NCBI GenBank assembly: GCA_000827495.1
Contig: KN817624.1
Location: forward strand, 3,803 to 67,802
DNA from: Hypholoma sublateritium FD-334 SS-4
Lineage: Eukaryota; Basidiomycota; Agaricomycetes; Agaricales; Strophariaceae
DNA: 64,000 nucleotides
Reading direction: 5' to 3'
Below the pieces are notes generated by a model. It ran no database searches and was not told the DNA's origin. It saw nothing but the letters and a program-made list of their open reading frames with translations. This document shows positions 10,365-25,542 of the stretch, piece by piece. Both the position numbers and the translations under genes were made by a program. The first letter of the stretch is position 1. Each line of letters starts with the position of its first letter.

Positions 10365-12804
10365 ATGACCCGCTGGCGCGAGAACAAGGACAAACGAGGC
10401 GCCAAGGCCACCAAATACGTCTTCAACACCGAACAAGAGAAGATTCTCTACGAGTACGGCTGGGAACTCGAACAGAATATCGGCACCATAGCGAAGGGGC
10501 GGGCCCTGAAGAACAACTTGCATGTTACTGCCTGGAAGAAGAAGACCGCTACCGACATTATTAGTCGACCAGAGTTCGCGGCCCTCGATGTATCCGAACG
10601 CTCCCTGGCTGAATGGCTCTCTGTAAGTCGCGTTTTATCATATGTCCGCACCTCACTGACGGTTGTCGCAGGGTGGTATTGTAGGATGGTTCACCAATTA
10701 CTTCAATCGTTATATTGCGAAAGCCTCGACAACTGTGGACCCAATCCAAGAGGCCAGAAGTCCCCAATCGACAAGGGAGTGGCGCTCGACAGACAAGCTG
10801 CTGCGCCGCTTCGTCATTTTCTCCGGCGATCTCTCTCCAAAAGAATTCTTTGCTCGAGAAAACCCGGATCTACTCCGGGATAGGATGGAGGAAATTCTTG
10901 AGCAACGCGGCGATAAGTTTCCTCACGGCGCAGCAAGGAACATGGCATTACAAGAGCTTTGGGCAGAGCTAACCAGTTCAGACAAGAATGAATGGAAAGA
11001 CTGCGCTCAAAATCTAGCTGAGGACGTCTCGAAGTCAGTGTTTCGATCATTTTTTCCTTAACCATACTAAGTTACAAATAGAAACCGGGAGGAATTCCCG
11101 TTTGTTATCGCTAATGCGCTGCAATCAATGTGTGACCGTGGTCGTCTCGGGACTGTTGCCTTGTCCCTGCATTATGCCTACCGCAATGACGCCGGGGGTC
11201 TTGAATGCGGCTGGTAAGCATGCGAACATCATCATGCTTCTCATCTTTTTAACCGGTTTTGTAGTGTTTATGCAGGCAAGGATGTCAATACGGGCGAAAA
11301 ACTCAACTTTAAAATGAAGGACAACGACAAGTGGCAAGAACAGTGGCGAAATTACACCGAGCAGATAGTACCGAGTAAGTTTCTCTACTCACAGAACTAT
11401 ACAGCCGCTGACTATTATCCATGGATAGTGCCTCCCCCTCAGAAGGCAACCTCAATTAAGCAAGGGGACAACGGAACAACGCTTTTTCCCGATATGGATA
11501 TAAAGAGGACCTCCCCTGAGCAGGTTGCCTTGGTCATTGAGGAATATATCACAGCTCTGTGGAGTGCGTCATTAACATTTTACGTATCTGAGTACTTAAT
11601 TAATATTCACCTGTTAGAAAAAGCTGCTTCAGCTAACCCCGAAGACAAAGTTCGCTGGGCAGCCATTGCGAAGGAACCCAAGATGTTCTACGACACCAAA
11701 CGTTTCAAATTACCGTGCTCACTAAAACCAGCCCGCGAGCTCGAAGATAACCCGCAGCAGCTGTATCCGCTCGTCGAATATCTCCGTGACCTTCAGAAAA
11801 GAGGAATCCCTTTCAAATTTTATCCGCAGAACGAACTGGACACCGATAGTAGCTCAGACGAAATGTATTACTCAAGGACTAGTGGCGTAGTCAAGAAATT
11901 AGTTGTCCGTGCAGTGCCTGCATCTGTTGCGGCTGCGACAGCTTCTGAATCCACCCTGGAGGAAACAATCACTGCTTCCAGCTCTCGACCTGTCGGCCAA
12001 CTTCCAACCGTGTCTGTCACTGCTGCGACGAAGTCATTGCCCGCGGCAGAGAAGCTACCTTATGCAAATGCAGCAGCCTCTCAAACTACTCAACACCAGC
12101 TTGCTGTCGATCAGCCGAACCCCGCCGCAGCGCATGCGTCTGACGCGGCCACGACGAAGTCTCAACCGGCCGTAGAGAAGCCTCCCGCGGTAGTCGCAGC
12201 AGCCTCTCAATCTGTCCAACAGGTCGAAGAGCCTGTGTCTGCTACTACGCCTGCATCAGCCACCACATCCATCGTGCCGATCACTGCGTCTTCGTTCAGT
12301 GAGCAATCGGCCGCCAAAGTCAAACAACTTGGATGGCCTCGTAAAGCTGAGGACGCGGCCGAAGCCTCTCAGCGCGCTGAACGGGATCCACCCAGTGACG
12401 AGCCTGTTCCCTGCGGTCCGCCTGCTGAACAACCGGTCGCCAAAGTCAAACAATCGCGAAAACGGAAACGCGATGCACCCACCGGCCCTGAATTCGACGG
12501 GGAATTAAGTGAGAAGGGCTTCAAGTCGTCTGGCGCAGCCGCGGCGAAAACTGAGCCTGCGAAGAAGCGATTGAAAGTGAAGTGGCAGCGAATCAACACC
12601 GGCCGTGAAATTCCCTGCCACGAGACGTCTGGCTGGGACAGTGCAAATGATGACGCTCTAACACCAGACGAAGACGAAGAGCTTGCGGACGACGATTTCG
12701 AAACGCCGGATCAAGAGGATGTGCGCAGGTCTTATACTACTGAATACCGACAAGTCTTCGAATACCGCCGGGTCTTCGAAGGACAGCGAGCCCTAAAGTA
12801 CTAG
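10365..12804 (+). CDS. Uncharacterised basidiomycete protein with Ala/Pro-rich, NLS-bearing C terminus
   Basis: Predicted exons: 10365-10622, 10672-11033, 11082-11213, 11265-11374, 11429-11563, 11618-12804; 727 residues, all introns 48-54 bases with consistent phases. The N-terminal ~400 residues are globular and Trp-rich (MTRWRENKDKRGAK..., NMALQELWAELTSSDKNEW, FPFVIANALQSMC). They resemble a recurrent family of hypothetical mushroom proteins; I cannot name a function. From about residue 440 the chain is low complexity, rich in Ala, Ser, Thr and Pro, with repeats such as KSQPAVEKPPAVVAAASQS and two basic clusters (RKRKR and KKRLKVKWQR) that look like nuclear localisation signals, ending in an acidic tail. 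The two middle introns are inferred from length and phase; the frame is also open through them. It lies between the two BTB copies. Confidence 0.7.
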
Positions 12805-13085
12805 CGGGTCTTTGAATTGTATAGTCACGGTCTGACAACCTCTTTAAATACATACCCGACAGTCTTAATACACGATAATTTCTCTTTAAAGTGGACTACA
12901 TATTTGTATTCTTTGAATACCAAAGTCTTCAAAGTTTTCTTGTGGCGCCAATGTGGCGCAGCTCCCTTCCCTTGGTTGGATGTTGGCCCTGGCACGAGAA
13001 GTTTTCGAATGCGTTGCTCCAGTCAATGACGTAGAAAACCTGGCGGTGGTCGGCCAAGCGCTCATCGACATCGAGGAGCGATTCC

Positions 13086-14502
13086 ATGATTATGGTCGAG
13101 ACTCCGAGGACCGAGATTCTAGAGAGTCGAGAGTCGAGACGCGACGGATCGGAACGCGTTTTACTAGCACATGTCCTGTCCATATTTAGTGCTTTCGCGC
13201 TCTTTCCATTTGCAGAATTGTCTCCGCGCATCTTCCTTCGTTTCGTGACCTTTCGTTTTTCTCCCATTGTTCATACCACCAAGTTGCACCTGCACCAACT
13301 CTACCTATATTTCGTTCATGTTGTCGGCCCACTTGCTAAGCGAAGACGAAAGACGGAAGACGAGTCCACAGACTCCGACGGGCCTGTGAAACAAAGCTCT
13401 CGATGCTGGTTCGACCACGGCAACGTGATTCTTCAAGCTGAACGCGTCCAATTTCGCGTCCATCGTTCCGTTCTCGCGCTCCATTCAGAAATCATGAAGG
13501 ACTGCTTTGGATGTCCCCAACCCGAAGACGGCGAAACTATGGATGGATGTCCGGTGGTTCATCTCCCTGATTCAGCGGAGGACATTGAAAATATGTGTGT
13601 CCTTCTCTACGGAGCTAATCAGTACGTCATACTCTCTCATTACAATATTGGAGACTCATGTGTCGTGCTCTGACATTTTCAGCGCCAATCTCGATACAAT
13701 CGAACCGTCTTACTTGATGACGATGATACGTATTGGTCGCAAATACGAGATATCCACATTTACCAAGACGGCATTGACGTATCTGCGGGGTCTATTTCCT
13801 CGAGAGCTAGCTTTATGGCGGGCCTCTTGTCCCAAGGTTGAAAAAATTGTCGCCAACTCGAAAGGCTTTCTATTCGACGTCGCCAACCTGGCCTATGAAA
13901 ACCAAATACCCTCTATCGTTCCAGCGGTGTTTCTGGACTTGTTTGCCCATCACACCTTGGTATGTCCGATGTCCCTAATGCCGTTCATTCTTGCTGACAT
14001 ATGTATATTCATGGCGCAGAATGAAATTGTGTCCGGAATCGAGCGCCCGGGTCAGCGTAGGGCAATGCTAGTGTCCGAAGCAATGCCAACCTGCATGCTT
14101 TCTCGAGTGGCCTTCATTGACTCCTTCTACAGCGCCGTGCGAGGTCATTGGGCGAATGACCTTGAAATGGCTGTTAAGGACGACATATGCTACCAGATAC
14201 CGTGCGGTGACTGCGAACACACACATAGGTGCAGGAAAGCCTTCATGGATTTCATTGTCGGCTTGAGTGAAATGGGGCCAATCCACTGTGGCACCATCCA
14301 TATACCTGTTGGCCTGAAAGACCTAGATTTCACTGTTCATCTCTGCGACCACTGTAAAGCAACACTAGAAATCTGTTTTAAGGATGGCTCACTTGTGTGG
14401 TGGAAGCACGTCCTAATTCGTTCGACATGTAGGCATACACCTTTGTTTCATATTCAAAATTGGAAAATCGGTGACCGCCTGCTCTCATCTATGATACTTT
14501 GA
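13086..14502 (+). CDS. BTB/POZ domain protein, copy 2 (5' end altered)
   Basis: Exons up to 13621, 13683-13959 and 14020-14502, with introns at exactly the positions of copy 1 and very similar protein (FDHGNVILQAERVQFRVHRS, IENMCVLLYGAN, MIRIGRKYEI). The ATG matching copy 1 (13318-13320) is out of frame with the BTB domain, because the lead segment is 4 bases shorter, and would run into a stop after 23 codons. The body is open upstream to an in-frame ATG at 13086, giving 431 residues with an unrelated ~80-residue N-terminal extension. Either translation starts upstream or internally, or the copy is decaying. BTB and C-terminal Cys-rich regions are intact. Role as for copy 1: probable adaptor, partner unknown. 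Confidence 0.7.
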
Positions 14503-14955
14503 GATCATATACGAGTACTGAAGTACTCTTCGAGTTTATTGTTCGAGGCGTGCCATCTTCATCCCATCAACGCCGAACTTCGGCGCTCGTGGGCCCAACC
14601 GACAACGTTAGACGCATCAAAAACGTACTTTCAAAGGCAAGTCCAAGCCCTAAGTACATGTCCACATCTACCTCATGAGAACAAGCTCAGCGCAGGAAGC
14701 AAGTCAGAACGTCAGCCAGAATCAACACGTAATTTGGGCATAACACAACATGGGTATCATGCATAATACTAATATCTAAAATAACAATAAAGAGTCACGA
14801 AAAAGCAGTAACGGAAAACATACAGAGCAATACAATGTCGTTATACAGGGTTGCAGATCAAGGCAAGTGAGAAATCAGACCCATGCGAAAAAGAGAGAAT
14901 ATAATTCAACAATCACTGCGCTTGGGCCTCCTGTAATCCCATGTGAGAAGTTGCC
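14503..14955. other. Convergent intergenic region
   Basis: 3' flanks of BTB copy 2 (+) and SMC3 (-). No gene seen; includes the likely SMC3 3' UTR. Confidence 0.45.
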
Positions 14956-19231
<4,276 letters not shown>

Positions 19232-19717
19232 TCTTGAATTGTACCCGACGGATATTGCAGTAAGACCGCGGCCGGGACACTCCTGAGACGAGTTTTAAGT
19301 ACAAGTGTAAGGGTTGCAGCTCTGAGCTCTCACTGGCAGCTGATGAACGGACAATTTGTGACAGGACGCGAAAGTCACTCCCGTGATCTGTTCGCGTAAC
19401 TCATGTGATCAAAATACCCCGAATTCCAACCAAATTCTCTCTCGAGAAATTTTCAAGAAATTTTGGCGAAAAAATCCTAGATAAAAATATACAAAATAGC
19501 ATTTAAAAGCCAGTACTTACTTATAAGCGGTCGATCGTGAAAACTGCGCTTCAGTACATCCGTTATAACTTAGTACCAATAAATACTACTTAGTCACGAG
19601 TAACTACAATAGCCTCCAAGTACTTAAGTTTGAAGTATTAGTCGACTGTCGGATATGAATAGTATTACCATGAATGTCCAGACTCCAGCGACTACTTACA
19701 CTTGGACCACTCCCAAA
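19232..19717. other. SMC3 upstream / pseudogene 3' flank
   Basis: No gene seen. AT-rich, with several repeats of AAGTACTTA/AGTACTT-like strings between about 19510 and 19640. Confidence 0.4.
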
Positions 19718-20888
19718 TTACACTCCAAAAGCATCCACTATCTGATCCCAAGGCTGTAGGTTGAATTCAAGTGGAAGATCTTTCCACCACTGCTTTCGGC
19801 TCTTCTTGAATGCAGTATTCAGTACAAGGCGGCATACCTCGCAGGAGCCTTCATCAGGATCTCCGTCGCAAATGTCGGTGACCTCAGGTATTGTGACACA
19901 TTGCCGATCTGCATGGCGACAACATGGCGATCGCACAAACTCCAAAATAAGTAGTCGGATGAGATTGTTGCCGCATCTTTCTTTGTATGTACTCACATTC
20001 CTTTGAGGGAATAGAAAATTTGTTATCGGAATCTTCATCTCCCAAGCTGCGACGCAGGCATTGAAGTAAGGTGGACGTGAAAGTCGTGCGCCCGGAAATG
20101 GCCGTTTCGAATGCCGGAGAACTCAGCTTCACCACAGAGCCATCAGCAAGTTTACAGCCTGATATAATATCGCACTTTGTGGGTCACAAAATGAGTATTG
20201 AGGACATCATTCAATGACAATAACAATTTTACCAAAGGGTATACTTTGAAAAGACACATGAAAGCAGCTGGCAAAATGGAGTAGATGCTGTATTCATAAG
20301 CCAGGTTGATGACTTCAAATAGTATGCCTGGCGATTTTGCGCAGGTTTTACTGGTAGTGGAGTGATTCTGATTCCATCTTGCCCAATCACGAGGAAAAAG
20401 TCGCCTTAGATGACATAGCGCGGTTTCTTGGAAGTAGCAGATCTTGTATTTTTCGCCCATGCGTACCATAGTCTTCAGATACGCAAAGTTCATTTCCTTG
20501 GACTTCATACTGAAAGTGATGAAATAACGTCAGTCACTCCGATGCAAAAACAACAAAGTCAAGAACGAGCGACAACTCACTGATACACTCCATAGAGCAA
20601 AGCACACATGTTGGAAATGTCTTCTTCAGTATCTGGAACAATAAACACCCGGGGGAATACTTCTACGCCTTCTCCTTTTGCTTGAGGGGATCCAAAGCAA
20701 TCTTTCATGAGTGGCGAATGCAAAGAAAGGAGCGAATGATGCACGCGGAATTGTGTGTCCTAGCTTTGTAGGATTGTGTTTCCATCGTCGAACCAGAATT
20801 GAGAGCATTGTCTGGTCTCAGCATTCTCGTCCGAAGAATCAAGATCATCTCGTTTCCTTTTCGGAAGCGGAGCGTCGGTTGACGACAT
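19718..20888 (-). pseudogene. BTB/POZ domain pseudogene (copy 3)
   Basis: Same exon plan as copies 1 and 2: exon 1 20888-20581, exon 2 20509-20233, exon 3 from 20174. It starts MSSTDAPLPKRKR and continues through FDDGNTILQS to an in-frame TAG (20762-20760) where copy 1 has a Glu codon; downstream homology goes on undisturbed (FRVHHSLLSLHSPLMKDCFG, MVRMGEKYKI, LRRLFPRDW). A second lesion, one extra base near 19985 relative to the other copies, shifts the frame just after the IPSKECEY segment. The ending (RKQWWKDLPLEFNLQPW) is then in another frame and stops at 19718-19720. A GT-AG intron bridging the shift was tried, but no donor gives the right phase. Divergent from copies 1 and 2, so an older duplicate. 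Confidence 0.8.
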
Positions 20889-23208
20889 ACTTGAGTAAAA
20901 GAACTTGAAAAGAACGCACTTAAAGTTGGAATTTAGACTCGGTGCCGCATTGTTTTCACCACACGTGATTCGGTTACTTATCCTGCGATTCGGCAATCGG
21001 CATTTGTTTGGCTGAGTGCCATTACTAATGCCATTAGCGCAACATTAGCGCCCGTGGAGCCTAGGCTTTCAGGACATGCCGCCGGATGTCTGTATTTTAC
21101 CTCTCTTGGTATTGTTTAGGTTATAAAATGGGGAAAAAATGACCAAAAAAGCCAAGCTAGCAGATAAAAATACTCTTGTTTCCCCGCTGTCCAGTGTCGA
21201 CATCCCCAAGTTCCAGCTTGTCCTACACTTTTATCCCCATCACCATCCAATAGAGTTTAGTAAGCAGTCGTACCAGGCCAGCCGCATAAATTCAACAAGT
21301 ACATACTAAGGACACTTAAAACTTTCCGCTCACTCCCGGACCCGTACCTGAAGGTTTGAATTGGTCTTGAATCTCAAAAACCATCCCTTCCGAACTTGTT
21401 CCGAGTTAGTTCCGAGGATACTTTTGTTATCAAGGAGCTCTATACACAGATTTGTAGGCGCTCTTTACATGACATGGGAACTGGCATAATCTGTGTCACA
21501 CTGCGTCTCTGCACAAACACTTCCGGTCTGTGCGTAACATTGCTGTTGTTGATCAGTAATTTCACTCTTCTAAAAGTTACAAATAATTACCCCTTCAAGT
21601 CAATGATCAATCGATCAGGCCGCAGGCGCCGCCTACGGAGTTGGCACTTTAAAAAGTCCAGACTCCAGTATCTACACGGATTATATCGATCAAAGCTCAT
21701 GTTGGTCGCATATTATTATTGCTTGACTGTCAAGCCCAAGCTTGGAATTCAGTGCTTCGATGAGAGTTCTGGACTAAAATGATATTTCAGTCTTAGCAGC
21801 AACGATGTTTGTACATTATGCTCAGTCCCACCGTCATCGGAGAGACACTCTCGCGCGTTCGAAAGTATGTATGTATGTACAAAGAACTATCCGCGTCGCA
21901 CACGCATGAGGCTTTGTATCCGTAACTTTGGAAGATCTCCCGTTGTGCTAGGACATATTTGTAAGGTAGAGAACTCACTCCATGGCGCAATTCACTCGCT
22001 ACGATGCGATGCGGCTCCGGATGTCATTGATACTAGTTGGAGCCGGCTAGGGAACTCGACCATCCGAGCTCGGGTATAAGAGAGGCAGATATTCGAGTAG
22101 ACTTGAGGGCCAGAGCCGTTGATAAGATGGAGATGTTCCCGGTCGTTTCATACTCTGATAGAAATGTATCTATCTTTGACGTTGTCCAAGTTGCATACAT
22201 AGCACATAAGTATCCTGCACCTATTAATAGATTCTTTTTTCTTAAAATAGAATGGCGCTGAGCTTCGCGGACCGAGTCAGAGTATATTTCTCCAACTTTT
22301 CGGTAAATCAGTGAGCAGAAGTACTGCTCAACAAAGCCTTTTTTGCTCGGGCCATTGAAACTGACCACTTTCTACGCGCAACAGTCACATAGTCACAAAT
22401 CAGTACTAAAGTAAGATACCACCGGTTACTACAACGATCGCATTCTACTGATCGAAGATATCCAAGTCCACAGAGACGTATGTCGGGATAATCATCTCCG
22501 TGAGGTCGGTAATCTCTCATGGCAGACTACTGGTTTATATTTTATTAACGTTTCGTGTACGATCTGTATAACCACGCCTCATCCTGGTCTCCGTTAGCTT
22601 GTAGTCGCCGATCAAAGATTCCTACGACTCCTTCCAGTCCTCGTGCAAGCATCATGAACATGACAAAGTGGCTTATTCATACAGCTTCGAATCGATAGCC
22701 GTCGGGAGCCGTTCGGGTTTCGCAACAGAATGTATCTTTATTTTTGAGTTGCGCTTGATATTAGTGATTAACATGAAGTCCCGAGGGCCGATACACATGG
22801 GGCTCGCGCTTTCCTTCGCGGAAACCGGGTCATACTCAAGAACGAGATTTTTTTACCGGTTACCTGATACCATATATCTGGTATCAAGTCTATAGGAAAT
22901 ACTACTGGCCTGCCGATGAAATAAAGCACACCTCTTCAATCTGCTTCCGGCATTCCATCTCTTTATTAATTGAAAATCCACCATGTTGGCTAAAATATTT
23001 TCTCAGATCTGTGGGATGCTTGTTCTGTTGGTTTCTCTGGCGTCGCAAGATGATCGTGTATTTTGCTGATACCAAGCATGATCGACCAAAATCCCACAGT
23101 CATCGGGGAATGGCCTACGTGCGTGAGATGGTACACTGATTCAAATCTACCTCTTGCTGAAATCATTACCTATCCGATAAAAATAGATTCCGCATCTCAC
23201 AGAATAGG
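20889..23208. other. 2.3-kb intergenic region
   Basis: No supported gene. Longest frames (such as 21396-21782 on + and 22033-22368 on -) show no codon bias, domain motifs or splice pattern. The final ~200 bases are the peroxidase 2 promoter. Confidence 0.45.
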
Positions 23209-23214
23209 TATAAG
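23209..23214 (+). promoter_or_regulatory. TATA element of peroxidase 2
   Basis: TATAAG, 80 bases before the ATG, preceded by ATCTCACAGAATAGG as in peroxidases 1 and 4. Confidence 0.6.
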
Positions 23215-23288
23215 AGTGTCCTCAAGTCTTTCTGCAGAGGCAAGGTCTAGTGGTCTTCTACTCCTACTGAGCGATTCACCTATACAAA

Positions 23289-25050
23289 ATGGTCTTCAGT
23301 CCTACTCTAACTTCCCTTGTGCTCGCACTGTTCCCCTTGGCGTCGGTCAATGGTGGGTTTAGTGCTATATTCTCGCTGTAAGCAGTCCCAGAAATGCTTA
23401 CCGTTTCTTTAGCTCTGCGAACCAAGCGCACGCTGTGCCCAGATGGTGTCAACACTGCAGTTAACCCAGCGTGCTGCGCCCTATTCCCTGTCGTTCAAGA
23501 CCTGGCAGATAACCTTTTTGAGAACGAATGCGGCGATTCTGTCAGTCGCGCATAGTTTTCGGTTTTTGTTAATTGACTCTAATGCTCACGTAGGCTCACG
23601 GTGCTCTTCGTCTTGTGTTTCACGACGCCATTGGAATTTCGCCCACTTTGGGGTATGTATCATTAATCTTCGTCCATTTTATATTCTGATACAGAGCTAT
23701 TCAGCGGTGGAGGTGCTGATGGCTCCATTGTCATTTTCAATCAGACAGAACTGGAAAATCCCGCTAACCTGGGCATTGACGATATCCTGAGCACCCTTAG
23801 CCCATTCCTCTTCAAACACCTCGACACATTGTCAGCCGGCGACTTGTAAGCAGCATTTGTCAAATATTTGAGAGAATATTGTTCTAACATTTGATTTTTC
23901 AAGTGTTCAACTCGCTGGTGCAGTCAGTCTCGTTCAATGCCCCGGTGCTCCTCGTATTCCTTTCTTCAGTGGCCGTGCTCCCCCTGTGGCTGCAGCACCT
24001 ACTGGCCTTGTACCTCAGCCTTTTGACAGCGTTGCGTCGATTCTTCAACGTTTCGGAGAGGTTGGCTTTTCGCCTGAAGAAGTTGTCGCCGTTGTGGGTG
24101 GCTCCCACAGCGTCGCCGGAGCCGACGACATTGTACCGAACATGCAAGGGTAGCTGGTTTTCTTCGATCTCATGCTCTAGAAAATTACTCACCAAGATTT
24201 TGTAGAATTCCGTTTGACCAGACCCCATCCGTGTTCGACAGTAAGTCCTGATCCATGCGTCCATGGTAACTGCATTAATGCATTACATAGCTCAAATTTT
24301 TGTTGATGTACAACTTCGTGGTACTTTGTTTACTGGGTATGCATACTAGCCTTCCGAGCACAAGATTTAAGCTAACATCTAAAAATAGGGAGGGAGGCCA
24401 ACAGGGAGAAGTCGAGACTGCAGTGGCCGGCACGGTACGCTTACAGTCAGACAGCCTCGTACGTCATTTTTGCGTGCTATCTACTACATTATACTGAAGT
24501 GAAAAAATCAAGCTTGCTCGTGATTCATCTACTAGCTGTGCATGGCAATCTTTTGCTAGTAAGTGCCAGCCTATTTGATTATGGTATATCTGATTTAATC
24601 TTGCTTGAAATAAAATCAAGACAATCAATCGGGAATTGAAACGGCCTTCGGTCAGGCTGTCCTCAAGCTCTCTTTGCTGGGCCAGGTCCAGAGTCAGGTA
24701 GGGGTTGTTGTTCATTGTCGCAAGGAATGAATTATAATAATCTTGGCTGTTTAGTTGACTGACTGCAGCGAAGTGATCCCTGCAGCTATCGCGTTCACTG
24801 GTGGTCCAGCGACACTCCCGCCTGGTTTGACAATGAACGACATTGAGCAAGCGGTAAGTCTAAAAATATTCATATCTATATCTAATACTCATCTGTTGTC
24901 CTTAATTAGTGCCCCACTGCTCCGTTCCCGACGCTTTCCACTCAACCAGGCCCGGCGACCTCAGTTCCTCCCATGTTCGTCACGTCGATCTTTTCTCTTG
25001 ATTATCAATTCTAACTTCCATCCAGTCCCCAGGCCGATGACGACTCATAG
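23289..25050 (+). CDS. Class II secreted haem peroxidase 2 (generic/atypical)
   Basis: Thirteen exons: 23289-23352, 23413-23540, 23594-23652, 23705-23845, 23904-24149, 24206-24240, 24291-24336, 24389-24458, 24513-24558, 24621-24697, 24755-24853, 24910-24974, 25026-25050; 366 residues. Signal peptide ending near SVNA, then a Kex2-like LRTKR propeptide and mature TLCPDGVNTA. Distal Arg/His ([10 protein letters not shown]), GGGADGSI calcium loop and proximal His in GGSHSVAGADDI are intact. The Trp site is Val, and the Mn-site segment is ECGDSAHGA, with Gly for the second Glu. It has an extra intron inside the codons for ECGDS|AHG that peroxidases 1, 4 and 5 lack. With peroxidase 3 it forms a second subgroup (VQLRGTLFTG, ETAVAGTVRL; PPGLTMNDIEQAC near the end). 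Function as for peroxidase 1. Confidence 0.93.
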
Positions 25051-25542
25051 GAGAGCTACTACATTGCATTGTTAGAAATGCCCTCTTACACAACAGGGTG
25101 TTTATACTTTTGGCGCCATCCCCCCTATTGTATTAATTACAAGTAGAGCTAGAAAGGGCGAGCTGTAAAGTTCCTCGCAATATATATATATCTACCTTTT
25201 GATCGCTATCTAGTTTGCCAGTCTCGTCTTCGGCGATGGGAAGAAAGCACCTTACCCAGCCTTTTCCAGTACGACGCCATTCCGTATTTTGAACTGTGCT
25301 GCGCTAATAATGGTATGTAATAACTTGAAGCTGGCAGGTCTCCGAGGCTAGAGGGCTGTGGCACTCAACGCTCATACAGAGAGCAGTCACCGATTTAGGT
25401 GCCCTCGGGGACTCGTCCGAATCATAAGGCGGCGACCATGCGTCTGCACTCATACCTATGGCAAAGAGACGCAAAACCCTGAACATCGACTAACTGATCT
25501 CCCGACCTCTGTAACATACAAGAATACAATCCGTTCTTTGAA
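25051..25542. other. Convergent intergenic region
   Basis: 3' flanks of peroxidase 2 (+) and the DUF6533-type gene (-). No gene seen. Confidence 0.45.

Noticed and set aside
19985..20000. A GT-AG intron that would rescue the BTB pseudogene frame
   Set aside because: The plausible donors (GTGAGT at 19996, GTACAT nearby) do not join the only good acceptor in the needed phase, and the intact copies have no intron there.
22033..22368. 111-codon minus-strand frame upstream of peroxidase 2
   Set aside because: No homology to neighbours, no splice context and poor composition; treated as chance.
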